From Candidatus Parcubacteria bacterium (GTDB lineage Bacteria; Patescibacteriota; Minisyncoccia; Minisyncoccales; JAGLUP01): a stretch of DNA of 32,995 bases. Under the pieces are notes generated by a model that had not been told where the DNA came from, did not search any database, and worked only from the letters and a program-made list of their open reading frames with translations. Positions 20,600-29,801 of this stretch are shown one piece after another (position 1 is the stretch's first letter; each line of letters starts with the position of its first letter). The stretch covers positions 66,019 to 99,013 of the forward strand of contig JAGLUP010000003.1 of assembly GCA_023134715.1 (NCBI GenBank). The letters run 5' to 3'. The position numbers were made by a program, and so were the translations under genes.

Positions 20600-22897
20600 T
20601 TATTTTAAAGTTTTCAAAAATTCCTCTACATTTGGTTTGCTTTCCGGCGATAGTTCTATAACTTTTTGAGCTGCTTTGCGGGCGTTTTCATAATCTCCAA
20701 CAGCTTGATAGCAGACAGCCAAAGAAGCCCAGTATTGAAAGTTTTCAGGTTCAAATTTTATTATTTTAGGATAAATTTCAATTAAATCAGGATAGCTCTC
20801 AACTTTAATATAAGCGGAAACAAGTTGAGAAAGGGATTTATAGGACTCAAGAGCATAGCCCTGTTTTTTGGCAATTTTCAGACATTCTTTTCCCTGCTTA
20901 ATTTCTCCTAAATAAATCTGGGAAAGTCCTTTCAGTTGCCAGCATTCCGCAAAGTCAACGCTTATGTCAACGCATTCTCGCGCTTTTTCTTTTGCTTTTT
21001 GATATTCTCCGGTTAAAATATGGGTTTTAATCCAATCTTTAAAAATTTCCTGCCTTTTCGGCGACAAGGAATTGGCTCTTTCAAAATAATAATTTGCTTG
21101 TTGTTTAAGTTCTTTTTTATCAGCAATATCAATCAAATAATTAGTGTAAATACCTAAAAACCACCAATTTCGAGTATAATTTGGTTGAATTTCAGTATTT
21201 TCTTTAAGCGCTTGAATCGCTTTCTCAATTAATTCCTTTTTTTTGTTTTTGTCAGATTCTTTATCAAAACAGCTATTAATAATATCAATATATTCCAGAC
21301 GGACATGGCTGTCTATGATGCTGTGTTGAAGCAAGCTCTTCTCCATTATGGCTAAAGCGTTGGGACAATTTTCCGCTCTTATTTCCCATAAAGCTAATTT
21401 TATTTCCTTATTAATCTGTAATGGTTTTAAGTTATAATTCCAATTAAACCAAATTAGCCCGATAAATAAAACAAAAATTATGAGCATATTCGCCCGTCCA
21501 TAACGCTTCGCGTAATGTTGCGGGTAAACATCATTCGTATCACATTGTATTAGATGCAGAGAATAGGCAATCAATAAAAATGAAATAATATAGCTTGAAT
21601 ATGAATCAAAGCTGAAAAAATTAGCTGTAAGATAAGCCAAAAAAGCTGCCTGAATTCCATGATAAATAATCGTTTTATTCGGGTTTTCTTTTTTTCTTTT
21701 TTGCAGCTGCCAAAACAGAGTTCCAAACAATAGAAGATAAATAATCAGAGCAGGAATTCCGGAGCAGACACTTATTTCAAAGACAAAATTATGAGCTCTG
21801 TCCCACCAGCCAGTGCCTCCATTGATTTCTGTTTTAGTAATATTGGGGATAGATGGGTCGTAATGTTTATCAAATCCAATAGAAAAATTTTCTGGCCCAT
21901 ATCCTAAAATTGGTTTTTCTTCTAATGCTTTTAAGGCAACCTTCCAGCCAGAAGATCTGCTGCTTATACTAGAGAAAGCTGTTTCAATTGAGAGGGGCCG
22001 TGTTATTATATTTTGCAAGATAGGTATTTCTTGTATAAATTGCGGCAATTCTGGCTGTTTATTTAGCCAATAGCTTCCCAAAATTCCTAAAATTAGAATA
22101 AGTCCTACAGAAATTTTTAGAAAGTTGAATTTTTTTTTAAGATGGGAGGCAGGTAAGTAAAAAAAGAAAAAATAAGAGAAACCTACGATTAATCCTAAAT
22201 AAGCGGCGCGAGTAAGCGTAATGGAAATAACATAAAAAAATAATCCCGCGCAAAAAAGATAAAATAAGGATTTTTTGTTCCTTTTTTGGATTGCGAAAGA
22301 AATAGCCAAAAAAATCAGAAGCAAAAGATAGATTGCCAGAAACGAAGGCGCTCCAGTGGTAGAAGAAGGGCGCCAGGAGACAGAGATTAAAATGTCGCTA
22401 AAGAGACCAAGTTGTTGGAAAATAGCAGCCAGAGAAACGAGAAAGCCAATAATAAAGGCAAAATTCCAGATTTTTTGCCAGTCATGCTTTTTTAAAATTA
22501 AAAAAGCCAAAATAGCAAAGAAAATATAAAAAGCAAAATTTAAAAATCCGCCAGCCCGATAGGGTGAACCAAAAAAACTGAAATAAGAATCTTGAGAAAA
22601 GATAGTGGCTAAGAAAAAAGTTCCCAAAAGAGAAACAAGGAGCCAGAAACTAAGGAAAACTTTACTTTTTGGCTGTAATAGATTCTTTACGGTCAAGAGA
22701 AAATTTTCATTATTTTTTTTAAATAGAGCTTGGCAAATAAAAACAAAAAGCATTATGGAAAAAATAATCCGGAACACAATTGTTTTTCCCCAGTCAGGAG
22801 GGGAGAACCAAGGCGGAATATTAAGAAGCGGCAGAGCCAATATCAAGCAAAAACCAATCAAGTAAAACCATCTTAATTTAGAGTTTTTGATTTCCAT
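20600..22897 (-). CDS. O-antigen ligase/polymerase-like membrane protein with TPR tail
   Basis: This 765-residue protein has about eleven transmembrane segments over residues 1-490, with the family's large extracytoplasmic loop at about 300-380: RSSGWKVALKALEEKPILGYGPENF and the HN motif in WWDRAHNFVFEI. That is the Wzy_C/WaaL-type core, which transfers or polymerises undecaprenyl-linked glycans outside the membrane. From about 540 to the end come TPR-type helices (NYYFERANSLSPKRQEIF, YWASLAVCYQAVGDYENARKAAQKVIELSPES). A GC-rich palindrome encodes residues 458-469 in the loop between two transmembrane helices. It lies divergent to the glycan cluster and probably acts on its products, as an O-antigen, capsule or S-layer glycosylation ligase. 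Confidence 0.85.
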   Translation of the reverse strand: MEIKNSKLRWFYLIGFCLILALPLLNIPPWFSPPDWGKTIVFRIIFSIMLFVFICQALFKKNNENFLLTVKNLLQPKSKVFLSFWLLVSLLGTFFLATIFSQDSYFSFFGSPYRAGGFLNFAFYIFFAILAFLILKKHDWQKIWNFAFIIGFLVSLAAIFQQLGLFSDILISVSWRPSSTTGAPSFLAIYLLLLIFLAISFAIQKRNKKSLFYLFCAGLFFYVISITLTRAAYLGLIVGFSYFFFFYLPASHLKKKFNFLKISVGLILILGILGSYWLNKQPELPQFIQEIPILQNIITRPLSIETAFSSISSRSSGWKVALKALEEKPILGYGPENFSIGFDKHYDPSIPNITKTEINGGTGWWDRAHNFVFEISVCSGIPALIIYLLLFGTLFWQLQKRKKENPNKTIIYHGIQAAFLAYLTANFFSFDSYSSYIISFLLIAYSLHLIQCDTNDVYPQHYAKRYGRANMLIIFVLFIGLIWFNWNYNLKPLQINKEIKLALWEIRAENCPNALAIMEKSLLQHSIIDSHVRLEYIDIINSCFDKESDKNKKKELIEKAIQALKENTEIQPNYTRNWWFLGIYTNYLIDIADKKELKQQANYYFERANSLSPKRQEIFKDWIKTHILTGEYQKAKEKARECVDISVDFAECWQLKGLSQIYLGEIKQGKECLKIAKKQGYALESYKSLSQLVSAYIKVESYPDLIEIYPKIIKFEPENFQYWASLAVCYQAVGDYENARKAAQKVIELSPESKPNVEEFLKTLK
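21493..21524. repeat. Imperfect GC-rich palindrome inside the O-antigen ligase gene
   Basis: CCCG-CAT-ACGC (21493-21506, with short interruptions) faces GCGT-ATG-CGGG (21510-21524) around TTC. It encodes about 12 residues (PQHYAKRYGRAN) in an inter-helix loop of an otherwise AT-rich gene. Confidence 0.6.
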
Positions 22898-22949
22898 ACA
22901 ATTTTATAATACAATAAAAACTAATTTAGTTCTATACCACTGGTTCTTA

Positions 22950-22988
22950 TTGACACCTATTGACACTTCTTTTGGATTGGTCTAATAT
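22950..22988 (+). promoter_or_regulatory. Promoter with doubled -35 region before the HTH gene
   Basis: TATTGACAC is repeated with a 10-bp period (about 22948-22956 and 22958-22966), so two TTGACA hexamers occur (22950-22955, 22960-22965). The second is 17 bp from TAATAT (22983-22988). The -10 box ends 6 nt before the ATG at 22995, predicting a leaderless mRNA. The direct repeat, spaced one helical turn, is a candidate operator. Confidence 0.65.
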
Positions 22989-22994
22989 AGAGTA

Positions 22995-23240
22995 ATGAAA
23001 GAAATAAAACCAAATCAAGTTTATACTACACAAGAGGCGCAGGATTTTTTGAAAATAAGCAACAGCACTATTAAACGTCATTTGAAGAGTGGGATTATTC
23101 AAGCGAATAAAGTCGGCGGCAGATACAGGATTTTAGGAGCCGAGCTTTTAAATTTGGTTTCGCCACAAGCGGAAAAAGGCGCGACAATAGTATACCGCGA
23201 TTTAAAAGAAAAAGTCGGACAAACTATTAAAAATTGGTAA
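22995..23240 (+). CDS. Small helix-turn-helix DNA-binding protein (excisionase/MerR-like)
   Basis: This 81-residue protein has the HTH_17/excisionase-type winged helix at about 7-55: VYTTQEAQDFLKISNSTIKR, followed by HLKSGIIQANKVGGRYRILGAEL, where the GGRYRI turn is the wing. The last 25 residues are polar. Such proteins bind DNA as excision or transcription factors. No integrase lies nearby. It sits 16 nt ahead of the nucleotide-sugar dehydrogenase gene in the same direction, so it is more likely a regulator of the glycan operon, perhaps acting on the direct repeat overlapping its own promoter. That role is inference. Confidence 0.8.
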   Translation: MKEIKPNQVYTTQEAQDFLKISNSTIKRHLKSGIIQANKVGGRYRILGAELLNLVSPQAEKGATIVYRDLKEKVGQTIKNW

Positions 23241-23256
23241 TTTTTAATCAAATTTT

Positions 23257-24579
23257 ATGAAATTAGAGGAATTAATTAAAGAGAAGAAAGCAAAAGTATC
23301 AGTAGTTGGATTGGGCTATGTCGGCTTGCCAACTGCAGTAGAAATAGCAAAAGCTGGTTATCAGGTTTTTGGCATTGATATTAAAAAACAAAAAATTGAC
23401 CAGATAAATAAAGGAATTTCTTATATCTCTGATATTTCTTCTGAAAATCTTAAAAAAATAGTAGATTCTGAAAAATTAAAAGCTTTTAATACTTATGAAT
23501 CATTAAAAAAATCTGACATTATTTTAATTTGTATTCCTACACCATTGGATAAAAATAAAATTCCTGACCTTGTTTATGTTAAAGCTGTTGCAGAAAAAAT
23601 TGCTCAAAATTTACGAAAAGAACAGCTTATTATTTTAGAAAGTAGCACTTATCCTGGAACAACAAAAGAAGTTATTTTGCCATTGCTTCGCGAAACAGGA
23701 CTAAAAGAGGGCAAGGATTTCTTTTTAGCTTATTCACCGGAGAGAATAGATCCAGGAAATAAAAAATATAAATTTAAAGACATATCAAGAGTGGCAGGAG
23801 GAACAACCAAAGAATGTGTTAATCTTGCTGTTAAGTTTTATCAAAGCTTTATAAAAGCTCAAATATTTCCGTTAAGTTCTTGTGAAGCAGCTGAAATGAC
23901 TAAAGTTCTTGAAAATACTTTTCGTTTAGTTAATATTTCTATGATTAATGAATTAGCTCTTTTGTGTGATAAAATGAAAATTGATATTTGGGAGGTAATT
24001 GAAGCGGCAAAAACAAAGCCGTATGGCTTTCAAGCATTTTATCCTTCGCCGAAAGTAGGGGGTCATTGCATTCCATTGGACCCTTTTTATCTTTCATGGA
24101 AAGCAAAAGAATATAATTTTTGGGCAAAATTTATTGATTTAGCAGGAGAAATTAATGAGCAAATGCCTCATTTTGTGATGACAAAAATTAATTATGTTTT
24201 GAATAAGCAGGAAAAACCAGTTAGAGGTTCAAAATTTTTGGTTTGGGGGGTGGCTTATAAAAAAGATATTAATGATTATAGAGAATCAGCGGCTTGCAAT
24301 ATAATTTGGGATCTTTTACGAAAAGGCGCCGAAGTTGATTATTTTGATCCTTATGTCAAAAAATTTGAACTTAAAAATCACCGATTTAAAAATGATATTT
24401 TATTAGAATCGATTGAATATTCTCCAAAAATTTTAAAAAATTATGATTGTGTTGTAATCTTAACAGACCATTCTGGCTTTGATTATAATGAGGTTGCTGA
24501 AAATTCAAAATTAATAATTGACACTAGAAATGCTATAAAATCAAGAAATTATAAGAATATTTATCGCTTCGGAGATTAA
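23257..24579 (+). CDS. UDP-N-acetyl-hexosamine 6-dehydrogenase (WbpA/WecC family)
   Basis: The 440-residue enzyme has an N-terminal Rossmann domain VVGLGYVGLPTA (16-27), ICIPTPLD near 90-97, the family linker helix with EMTKVLENTFRLVNI, the catalytic Cys271 in GGHCIPLDP, and the C-terminal UDP-binding domain with WGVAYKKDINDYRESA and YFDPYV. The reaction is a two-step NAD-dependent oxidation of a UDP-N-acetylhexosamine at C6 to the uronic acid. The sequence looks closer to WbpA (UDP-GlcNAc) than to UDP-glucose dehydrogenase, but the epimer specificity cannot be read from motifs. It heads the plus-strand glycan operon, 18 nt before gmd. Confidence 0.88.
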   Translation: MKLEELIKEKKAKVSVVGLGYVGLPTAVEIAKAGYQVFGIDIKKQKIDQINKGISYISDISSENLKKIVDSEKLKAFNTYESLKKSDIILICIPTPLDKNKIPDLVYVKAVAEKIAQNLRKEQLIILESSTYPGTTKEVILPLLRETGLKEGKDFFLAYSPERIDPGNKKYKFKDISRVAGGTTKECVNLAVKFYQSFIKAQIFPLSSCEAAEMTKVLENTFRLVNISMINELALLCDKMKIDIWEVIEAAKTKPYGFQAFYPSPKVGGHCIPLDPFYLSWKAKEYNFWAKFIDLAGEINEQMPHFVMTKINYVLNKQEKPVRGSKFLVWGVAYKKDINDYRESAACNIIWDLLRKGAEVDYFDPYVKKFELKNHRFKNDILLESIEYSPKILKNYDCVVILTDHSGFDYNEVAENSKLIIDTRNAIKSRNYKNIYRFGD

Positions 24580-24597
24580 ATTAAAATTATTTTATTT

Positions 24598-25581
24598 ATG
24601 GATAAACCAAAAAAAGCGTTGATTACAGGAATTACGGGGCAGGACGGTTCTTATTTAGCAGAGCTTCTTTTAGATAAGGGCTATGAAGTTCATGGAATAA
24701 TTCGGCGAGCCAGCACTTTTAATACCGGCAGAATTGACCATTTATATCAAGATCCTCATATTAACGGAGTGAAGATGTTTTTGCATTACGGCGACCTTTC
24801 TGATACAGGAAATATTGAAAAATTAATTAATCAAATCAAGCCGGATGAAATTTATCATTTAGCCGCGCAAAGTCATGTCCGGGTGAGTTTTGATATGCCA
24901 TTATATACTGCTAATGTCGGCGGATTGGGAACATTAAGAATTCTTGAAGCGATTAAAAACTCCGGTTTGCCTATAAAATTTTATCAAGCGTCATCTTCGG
25001 AAATGTTTGGCGCTTCGCCGCCTCCTCAAAATGAAGAAACGCCTTTTCATCCGAGAAGTCCTTACGCTTGCGCTAAAGTTTTTGCTTATAATATTACTCG
25101 GTTATATAGGGAAGCGTATGGAATTTTTGCCTGCAACGGCGTGCTTTTCAATCATGAAAGTCAACGTCGCGGAGAGACCTTTGTTACCCGAAAAATTACT
25201 CGAGGAATTGCCAGAATTAAAGCAGGGCTTGATAAAAAGATTTATTTGGGAAACTTAGACGCTAAAAGGGATTGGGGGCACGCGCCTGAATTTGTTGAGG
25301 CAATGCATTTAATGCTTCAGCAAGAAAAGCCAGATGATTTTGTGATTGCCACAGGAGAGGCGTATTCAGTAAAAGAGTTTTTACAAGAGGCATTCAGATA
25401 TAGCGGCTTAGGCGATTGGCAAAAATATGTAGAAATTGACCCTCGTTATTTTAGGCCGGCTGAAGTAAACGCTTTAATCGGCGACGCTTCAAAAGCAAAA
25501 GAAAAACTTGGCTGGGAATCCAAAACCAAATTTAAAGATTTAGTAAAAATAATGGTTGACGCCGACATAAAAAATATATAA
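24598..25581 (+). CDS. gmd: GDP-mannose 4,6-dehydratase
   Basis: This 327-residue extended SDR begins with the nucleotide-binding [13 protein letters not shown] (near 8-20), then [15 protein letters not shown], the substrate-site [10 protein letters not shown], and the catalytic Tyr156/Lys160 in [24 protein letters not shown], a Gmd signature, completes the active site, and [13 protein letters not shown] lies near the C terminus. It converts GDP-mannose to GDP-4-keto-6-deoxymannose, the precursor of GDP-fucose. Slightly shorter than the common 340-370 residues but without missing motifs. The Gmm-like gene starts 1 nt after its stop, and the next pathway enzyme (fcl) is at 26801. Confidence 0.95.
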   Translation: MDKPKKALITGITGQDGSYLAELLLDKGYEVHGIIRRASTFNTGRIDHLYQDPHINGVKMFLHYGDLSDTGNIEKLINQIKPDEIYHLAAQSHVRVSFDMPLYTANVGGLGTLRILEAIKNSGLPIKFYQASSSEMFGASPPPQNEETPFHPRSPYACAKVFAYNITRLYREAYGIFACNGVLFNHESQRRGETFVTRKITRGIARIKAGLDKKIYLGNLDAKRDWGHAPEFVEAMHLMLQQEKPDDFVIATGEAYSVKEFLQEAFRYSGLGDWQKYVEIDPRYFRPAEVNALIGDASKAKEKLGWESKTKFKDLVKIMVDADIKNI

Positions 25582-25582
25582 A

Positions 25583-26038
25583 ATGAGCAAAAATTTTATT
25601 CCTGAAAATTTGTATAAAAAAATTATCCATAATATTCCTTTATGCTGTATAGATATAGTTGTTAAAATGAATAATTCATTTCTTTTAATTAAGAGAACAG
25701 AGGAACCAGTAAAAAATAAATGGTGGTCTCCCGGAGGAAGAGTATTATTTAATGAAAAATTAGAAACAGCGGTAAAAAGAAAGCTTAAAGATGAGCTTAA
25801 TATTAAAAGAATTAAAAATATTGAATTTTTAGGAACGCAAGAAATGAAATTTAAAAAAGGCGATTTTGGCAAGCCAGTTTTCTGCATCAGCAATGTATTT
25901 TTAGTTGAAATAGACAAAAAACAAGCAGATAATATTCAAATTGACAATACATCATCTGAATTTAGATGGTTTAACAGTATTCCAAAAAATATTCATCCAT
26001 ATTTAAAGAAAATTTTAAAAAAATCCCCATCTAAATAG
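25583..26038 (+). CDS. GDP-mannose mannosyl hydrolase-like Nudix protein
   Basis: This 151-residue Nudix-fold protein resembles Gmm/NudD: PLCCIDIVVKMNNSFLLIKRTEEPVKNKWWSPGGRV, then the modified Nudix box GGRVLFNEKLETAVKRKLKDEL (about 52-73). The usual REUXEE is changed to RKLKDE, as in Gmm, which lacks the standard glutamate and attacks the sugar carbon rather than the phosphate. Gmm hydrolyses GDP-mannose or GDP-glucose to GDP plus sugar and often neighbours gmd and fcl, which fits its place 1 nt after gmd. Activity on GDP-sugars is inferred from family and context. Confidence 0.8.
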   Translation: MSKNFIPENLYKKIIHNIPLCCIDIVVKMNNSFLLIKRTEEPVKNKWWSPGGRVLFNEKLETAVKRKLKDELNIKRIKNIEFLGTQEMKFKKGDFGKPVFCISNVFLVEIDKKQADNIQIDNTSSEFRWFNSIPKNIHPYLKKILKKSPSK

Positions 26039-26060
26039 ATGAGGACATAATAGTTTTACT

Positions 26061-26705
26061 TCACTGCAGGATGCCTAATTTAAGGAGTGCCTTATATGCG
26101 CAACAGACAGCGCTTGTTTCAACAAACATTCCAGAATCAAGAACTTTCATAAATTCGTTCAATGGCACTGGCAACATGGTAATTTTTTCTTCTGCCGCAT
26201 GGGTAGTATCGCTTATTTTTTCAAGTTCAGTAGCGAGCCAAAGGTGCGCTTTAAGTCCGTGAGAATTTACTGTTGCTCCCCTATATTTGCCTGTTTCAAT
26301 TATAACATAGCCCAGATATTTCCATTTCCCATTGCCATAGCCGGTTTCTTTTTGATAAAACTCTTTGGTTTTTTCCTGAATCAAGTCAAGCTCTGCTTCC
26401 TCGTCAATTTTACCAATTCCGCCGGGGGGAAGCTCCCAAGATGCTTGGTTCACTCCTGGCTTCCATTGAATCAGTGTTAATACCTGATTATCAGCAGTTA
26501 CTCCGAATGTCACACTCCAGCCAAAATGACGCAATATGTTGTAATAATCCATCATCTCGCCATTTACATTTCTGATTTGCTTAATCACCTTTCCGAAATA
26601 AGGAATTGTCTTCACAATTTCAGTTGACACAACCGGCCATTCCTTCAATCCATCCATTTCCATTATTTCCTTAGCTTTTCTTACTATATCCTTTTCATTT
26701 TCCAT
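26061..26705 (-). CDS. Divergent Nudix-like hydrolase
   Basis: This 214-residue protein has a Nudix-type core at about 75-135: FGVTADNQVLTLIQWKPG, then SWELPPGGIGKID, and a box ending FYQKETGY. The first of the two glutamates expected in REUXEE is Lys, and the spacing between GG and the box is longer than usual, so catalysis is uncertain. The LPPGG form recalls ADP-sugar hydrolases. It runs against the operon, has a strong AGGAGG ribosome site (minus strand, about 26715-26720), and its first 16 bases are duplicated upstream. It uses more GC-ending codons than the adjacent glycan genes, compatible with separate acquisition. The substrate is not assigned. Confidence 0.7.
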   Translation of the reverse strand: MENEKDIVRKAKEIMEMDGLKEWPVVSTEIVKTIPYFGKVIKQIRNVNGEMMDYYNILRHFGWSVTFGVTADNQVLTLIQWKPGVNQASWELPPGGIGKIDEEAELDLIQEKTKEFYQKETGYGNGKWKYLGYVIIETGKYRGATVNSHGLKAHLWLATELEKISDTTHAAEEKITMLPVPLNEFMKVLDSGMFVETSAVCCAYKALLKLGILQ

Positions 26706-26733
26706 TTTTATTTACCTCCTTTTCATTTTCCAT
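26690..26733 (-). repeat. Duplicated start region of the Nudix-like gene
   Basis: On the minus strand ATGGAAAATGAAAAGG occurs at 26733-26718 and again at 26705-26690, 28 bp apart. The second copy is the gene start. The first opens a 12-codon frame that overlaps the true start out of frame, and its bases AGG AGG form the ribosome site of the real gene. Confidence 0.75.
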
Positions 26734-26785
26734 TATTTTATTTTAAATGTGCGAATCAGCACTAAAAACTAACAAAATATATTAA

Positions 26786-27742
<957 letters not shown>

Positions 27743-27743
27743 T

Positions 27744-28472
27744 ATGAAGAAAATCCGTCCTAAAGAAAAAATAATAGCGATAATACCCGCTCGCGGCGGC
27801 TCTAAAGGACTTTCTAGAAAAAATATAAGGATTATTGCAGAAAAACCTTTAATTGCGTGGACAATAGAATCTGCAAAAAAATCAAAATATTTAGATAGGA
27901 TTGTTGTTTCAACAGAAGATAAAGAAATTGCAGAAGTTAGCGAAAAATATGGCGTAGAAGTTATTAAGAGACCAGCAGAATTAGCGAGAGATAATTCTCC
28001 GACATTTGATGCAGTTATGCATGTGATTGATTATTTTCAGAGTAAAGGGGAAGTTTTTGATATTGTAGTAATATTAGAGGCAACATCCCCCTTAAGAGAT
28101 TCAGAAGATATAGATAAATGTATAGAAATATTATATTCAAATGAAAAGGCAAGAGCTATTGTAAGCATTGCAAAATTGGAGAGTTCTCATCCTGAATTTA
28201 ATGTTGTATTGAATAAAGAAAGATTTATAAAAAAAATTAATGGAACCTCAAATTTCAGAACACTGCGGAGACAGGAATTACAAGATATATTCTTTTTTGA
28301 TGGGACCATATATATTTCATATATTGATACGTATAAGCAGAAAAGAACAATTTATCATGAATTAACATTAGGGTATATAGTTCCTAAATATAAGTCATTG
28401 GAAGTGGATGATATATATGATTTTATATCTATTGAAGCATTAATAAAAGCTAAAAAAGAGGGTAAAATATGA
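27744..28472 (+). CDS. neuA: CMP-nonulosonic acid cytidylyltransferase (NeuA-like)
   Basis: This 242-residue enzyme starts at the ATG 1 nt after the fcl stop; an ATG at 27732 overlapping fcl by 11 nt would add four residues. The nucleotide-binding loop IIPARGGSKGLSRKN lies near 11-25, with ILEATSPLRD near 108 and FFFDGTIYI near 188. It activates a sialic-type nonulosonate with CTP, giving the CMP-sugar donor. The FFFDGTIYI variant and overall form are like PtmB/LegF-type and NeuA-type enzymes alike; the accepted sugar cannot be told. It overlaps the aminotransferase gene by 4 nt (ATGA), implying translational coupling. Confidence 0.9.
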   Translation: MKKIRPKEKIIAIIPARGGSKGLSRKNIRIIAEKPLIAWTIESAKKSKYLDRIVVSTEDKEIAEVSEKYGVEVIKRPAELARDNSPTFDAVMHVIDYFQSKGEVFDIVVILEATSPLRDSEDIDKCIEILYSNEKARAIVSIAKLESSHPEFNVVLNKERFIKKINGTSNFRTLRRQELQDIFFFDGTIYISYIDTYKQKRTIYHELTLGYIVPKYKSLEVDDIYDFISIEALIKAKKEGKI

Positions 28473-29782
28473 AAATTAACAAAGGAATCAAATTATGGAA
28501 TAAAGCCAAGAAAATTATTCCAGGAGGAACCCAGTTGCTCTCAAAAAGATCTGAGTTGTTTTTACCAAATCAATGGCCTTCTTATTTTCAAAAAGCAAAG
28601 GGAGTAGAAGTTTGGGATTTAGACGGTAATAAATTTATTGATATGTCTATTATGGGAGTGGGAACCTGTATTTTAGGATATGCTGACGAAGATGTGAATA
28701 GAGCAGTTAAAAAAGTTATAGATGAGAGCTGTATATCTACCTTAAATTCTCCAGAAGAGGTAGAATTAGCAGAATTATTATTAAAACTGCATCCTTGGGC
28801 AAAAATGGCAAGATATGCAAGAACAGGAGGAGAGGCAATAGCAATGGCAATAAGAACAGGACGCGCTTTTACAGGCAGGGACAAGGTCGCTTTTTGCGGT
28901 TATCATGGTTGGAGCGATTGGTATTTATCAGCCAACTTATCTAATAACAAAAACTTAGACGGACAGTTGCTGCCTGGTCTTGAGCCAGCCGGTGTTCCCA
29001 GATGTTTGAAAGGAACAGCAATTCCATTTAATTATAATAAGATTGAAGAACTTAAAAAAGTTACAAAGGAAAATAAAATTGGAGTTATCATAATGGAGCC
29101 GCGGAGAGAGCGTGGACCCGAAAAAGGTTTTTTGGAAGATGTCAGGAAAATTGCCGATAAAACTGGCGCGGTTTTAATTTTTGATGAAGTAACTACTGGC
29201 TGGCGGATGAATCTCGGGGGAATTCATAATCTTTATGGCGTTTTTCCGGATATTGTTATTTACGGCAAGGCGATAAGCAATGGTTTTCCAATGGCAGTGG
29301 TGGTAGGAAAAAAGAAAGTTATGGAGTTTTTTCAAAAAAGTTTTATCAGCAGCACTTACTGGACTGAAAGAATAGGACCTGTAGCAGCTATTACTACTAT
29401 AAAAAAAATAAAAAAGCAAAATGTTCCTTCTCATTTAAATAAAATCGGGAATTTAATAAATGAGGGGTGGAGAAAATTAGCGGAAAAACACGATTTGAAA
29501 ATAAATATAACAGGCATTCCTCCCTTAACAACCTTTATTTTTGATTATAAAAAAAATTCTCAAGCGTTGCATACTTTATTTACTCAAGAAATGCTGGAAA
29601 GAGGATATTTAGCTTCAAAAAGCGTGTATGTTTCTTATAGCCATAATGAAAGACATATAAAAGAATATTTAGAGAACGTAGACAAAGCATTTGAACTAAT
29701 TAAAAATGGCATAGAGAAAGACAATATTCATAATTTACTTAAGGGACCCATTGCTCATACCGGATTTAAACGTTTAACTTAA
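28469..29782 (+). CDS. Class III PLP aminotransferase, GSA-aminomutase-like
   Basis: This 437-residue fold-type I PLP enzyme has IIPGGTQLLSKR near 17-28, VWDLDGNKFIDM, ARTGGEAIAMAIRTGRA (phosphate contact), FCGYHGWSDWY, LIFDEVTTGWR with the pyridine-binding Asp, and the Schiff-base Lys267 in YGKAISNG. It looks like glutamate-1-semialdehyde aminomutases, but its position argues for a sugar substrate: it overlaps neuA by 4 nt, the PtmA-like SDR follows after 19 nt, and neuB/neuC lie downstream. With the SDR it could oxidise a hydroxyl and replace it by an amine on a nonulosonate or its precursor. Heme biosynthesis is less likely, since no other heme gene is here. Substrate uncertain. Confidence 0.85.
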   Translation: MKINKGIKLWNKAKKIIPGGTQLLSKRSELFLPNQWPSYFQKAKGVEVWDLDGNKFIDMSIMGVGTCILGYADEDVNRAVKKVIDESCISTLNSPEEVELAELLLKLHPWAKMARYARTGGEAIAMAIRTGRAFTGRDKVAFCGYHGWSDWYLSANLSNNKNLDGQLLPGLEPAGVPRCLKGTAIPFNYNKIEELKKVTKENKIGVIIMEPRRERGPEKGFLEDVRKIADKTGAVLIFDEVTTGWRMNLGGIHNLYGVFPDIVIYGKAISNGFPMAVVVGKKKVMEFFQKSFISSTYWTERIGPVAAITTIKKIKKQNVPSHLNKIGNLINEGWRKLAEKHDLKINITGIPPLTTFIFDYKKNSQALHTLFTQEMLERGYLASKSVYVSYSHNERHIKEYLENVDKAFELIKNGIEKDNIHNLLKGPIAHTGFKRLT

Positions 29783-29801
29783 AGTTTAATTTTTATAAAA
29801 T

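Noticed and set aside
22995-23240. Prophage or integrative-element excisionase
   Set aside because: The HTH type occurs in excisionases, but no integrase, attachment repeats or tRNA lie nearby and the gene leads the glycan operon.
28469-29782. hemL (heme biosynthesis aminomutase)
   Set aside because: The sequence family fits loosely, but 4-nt overlap with neuA and the adjacent PtmA-like gene point to sugar metabolism.
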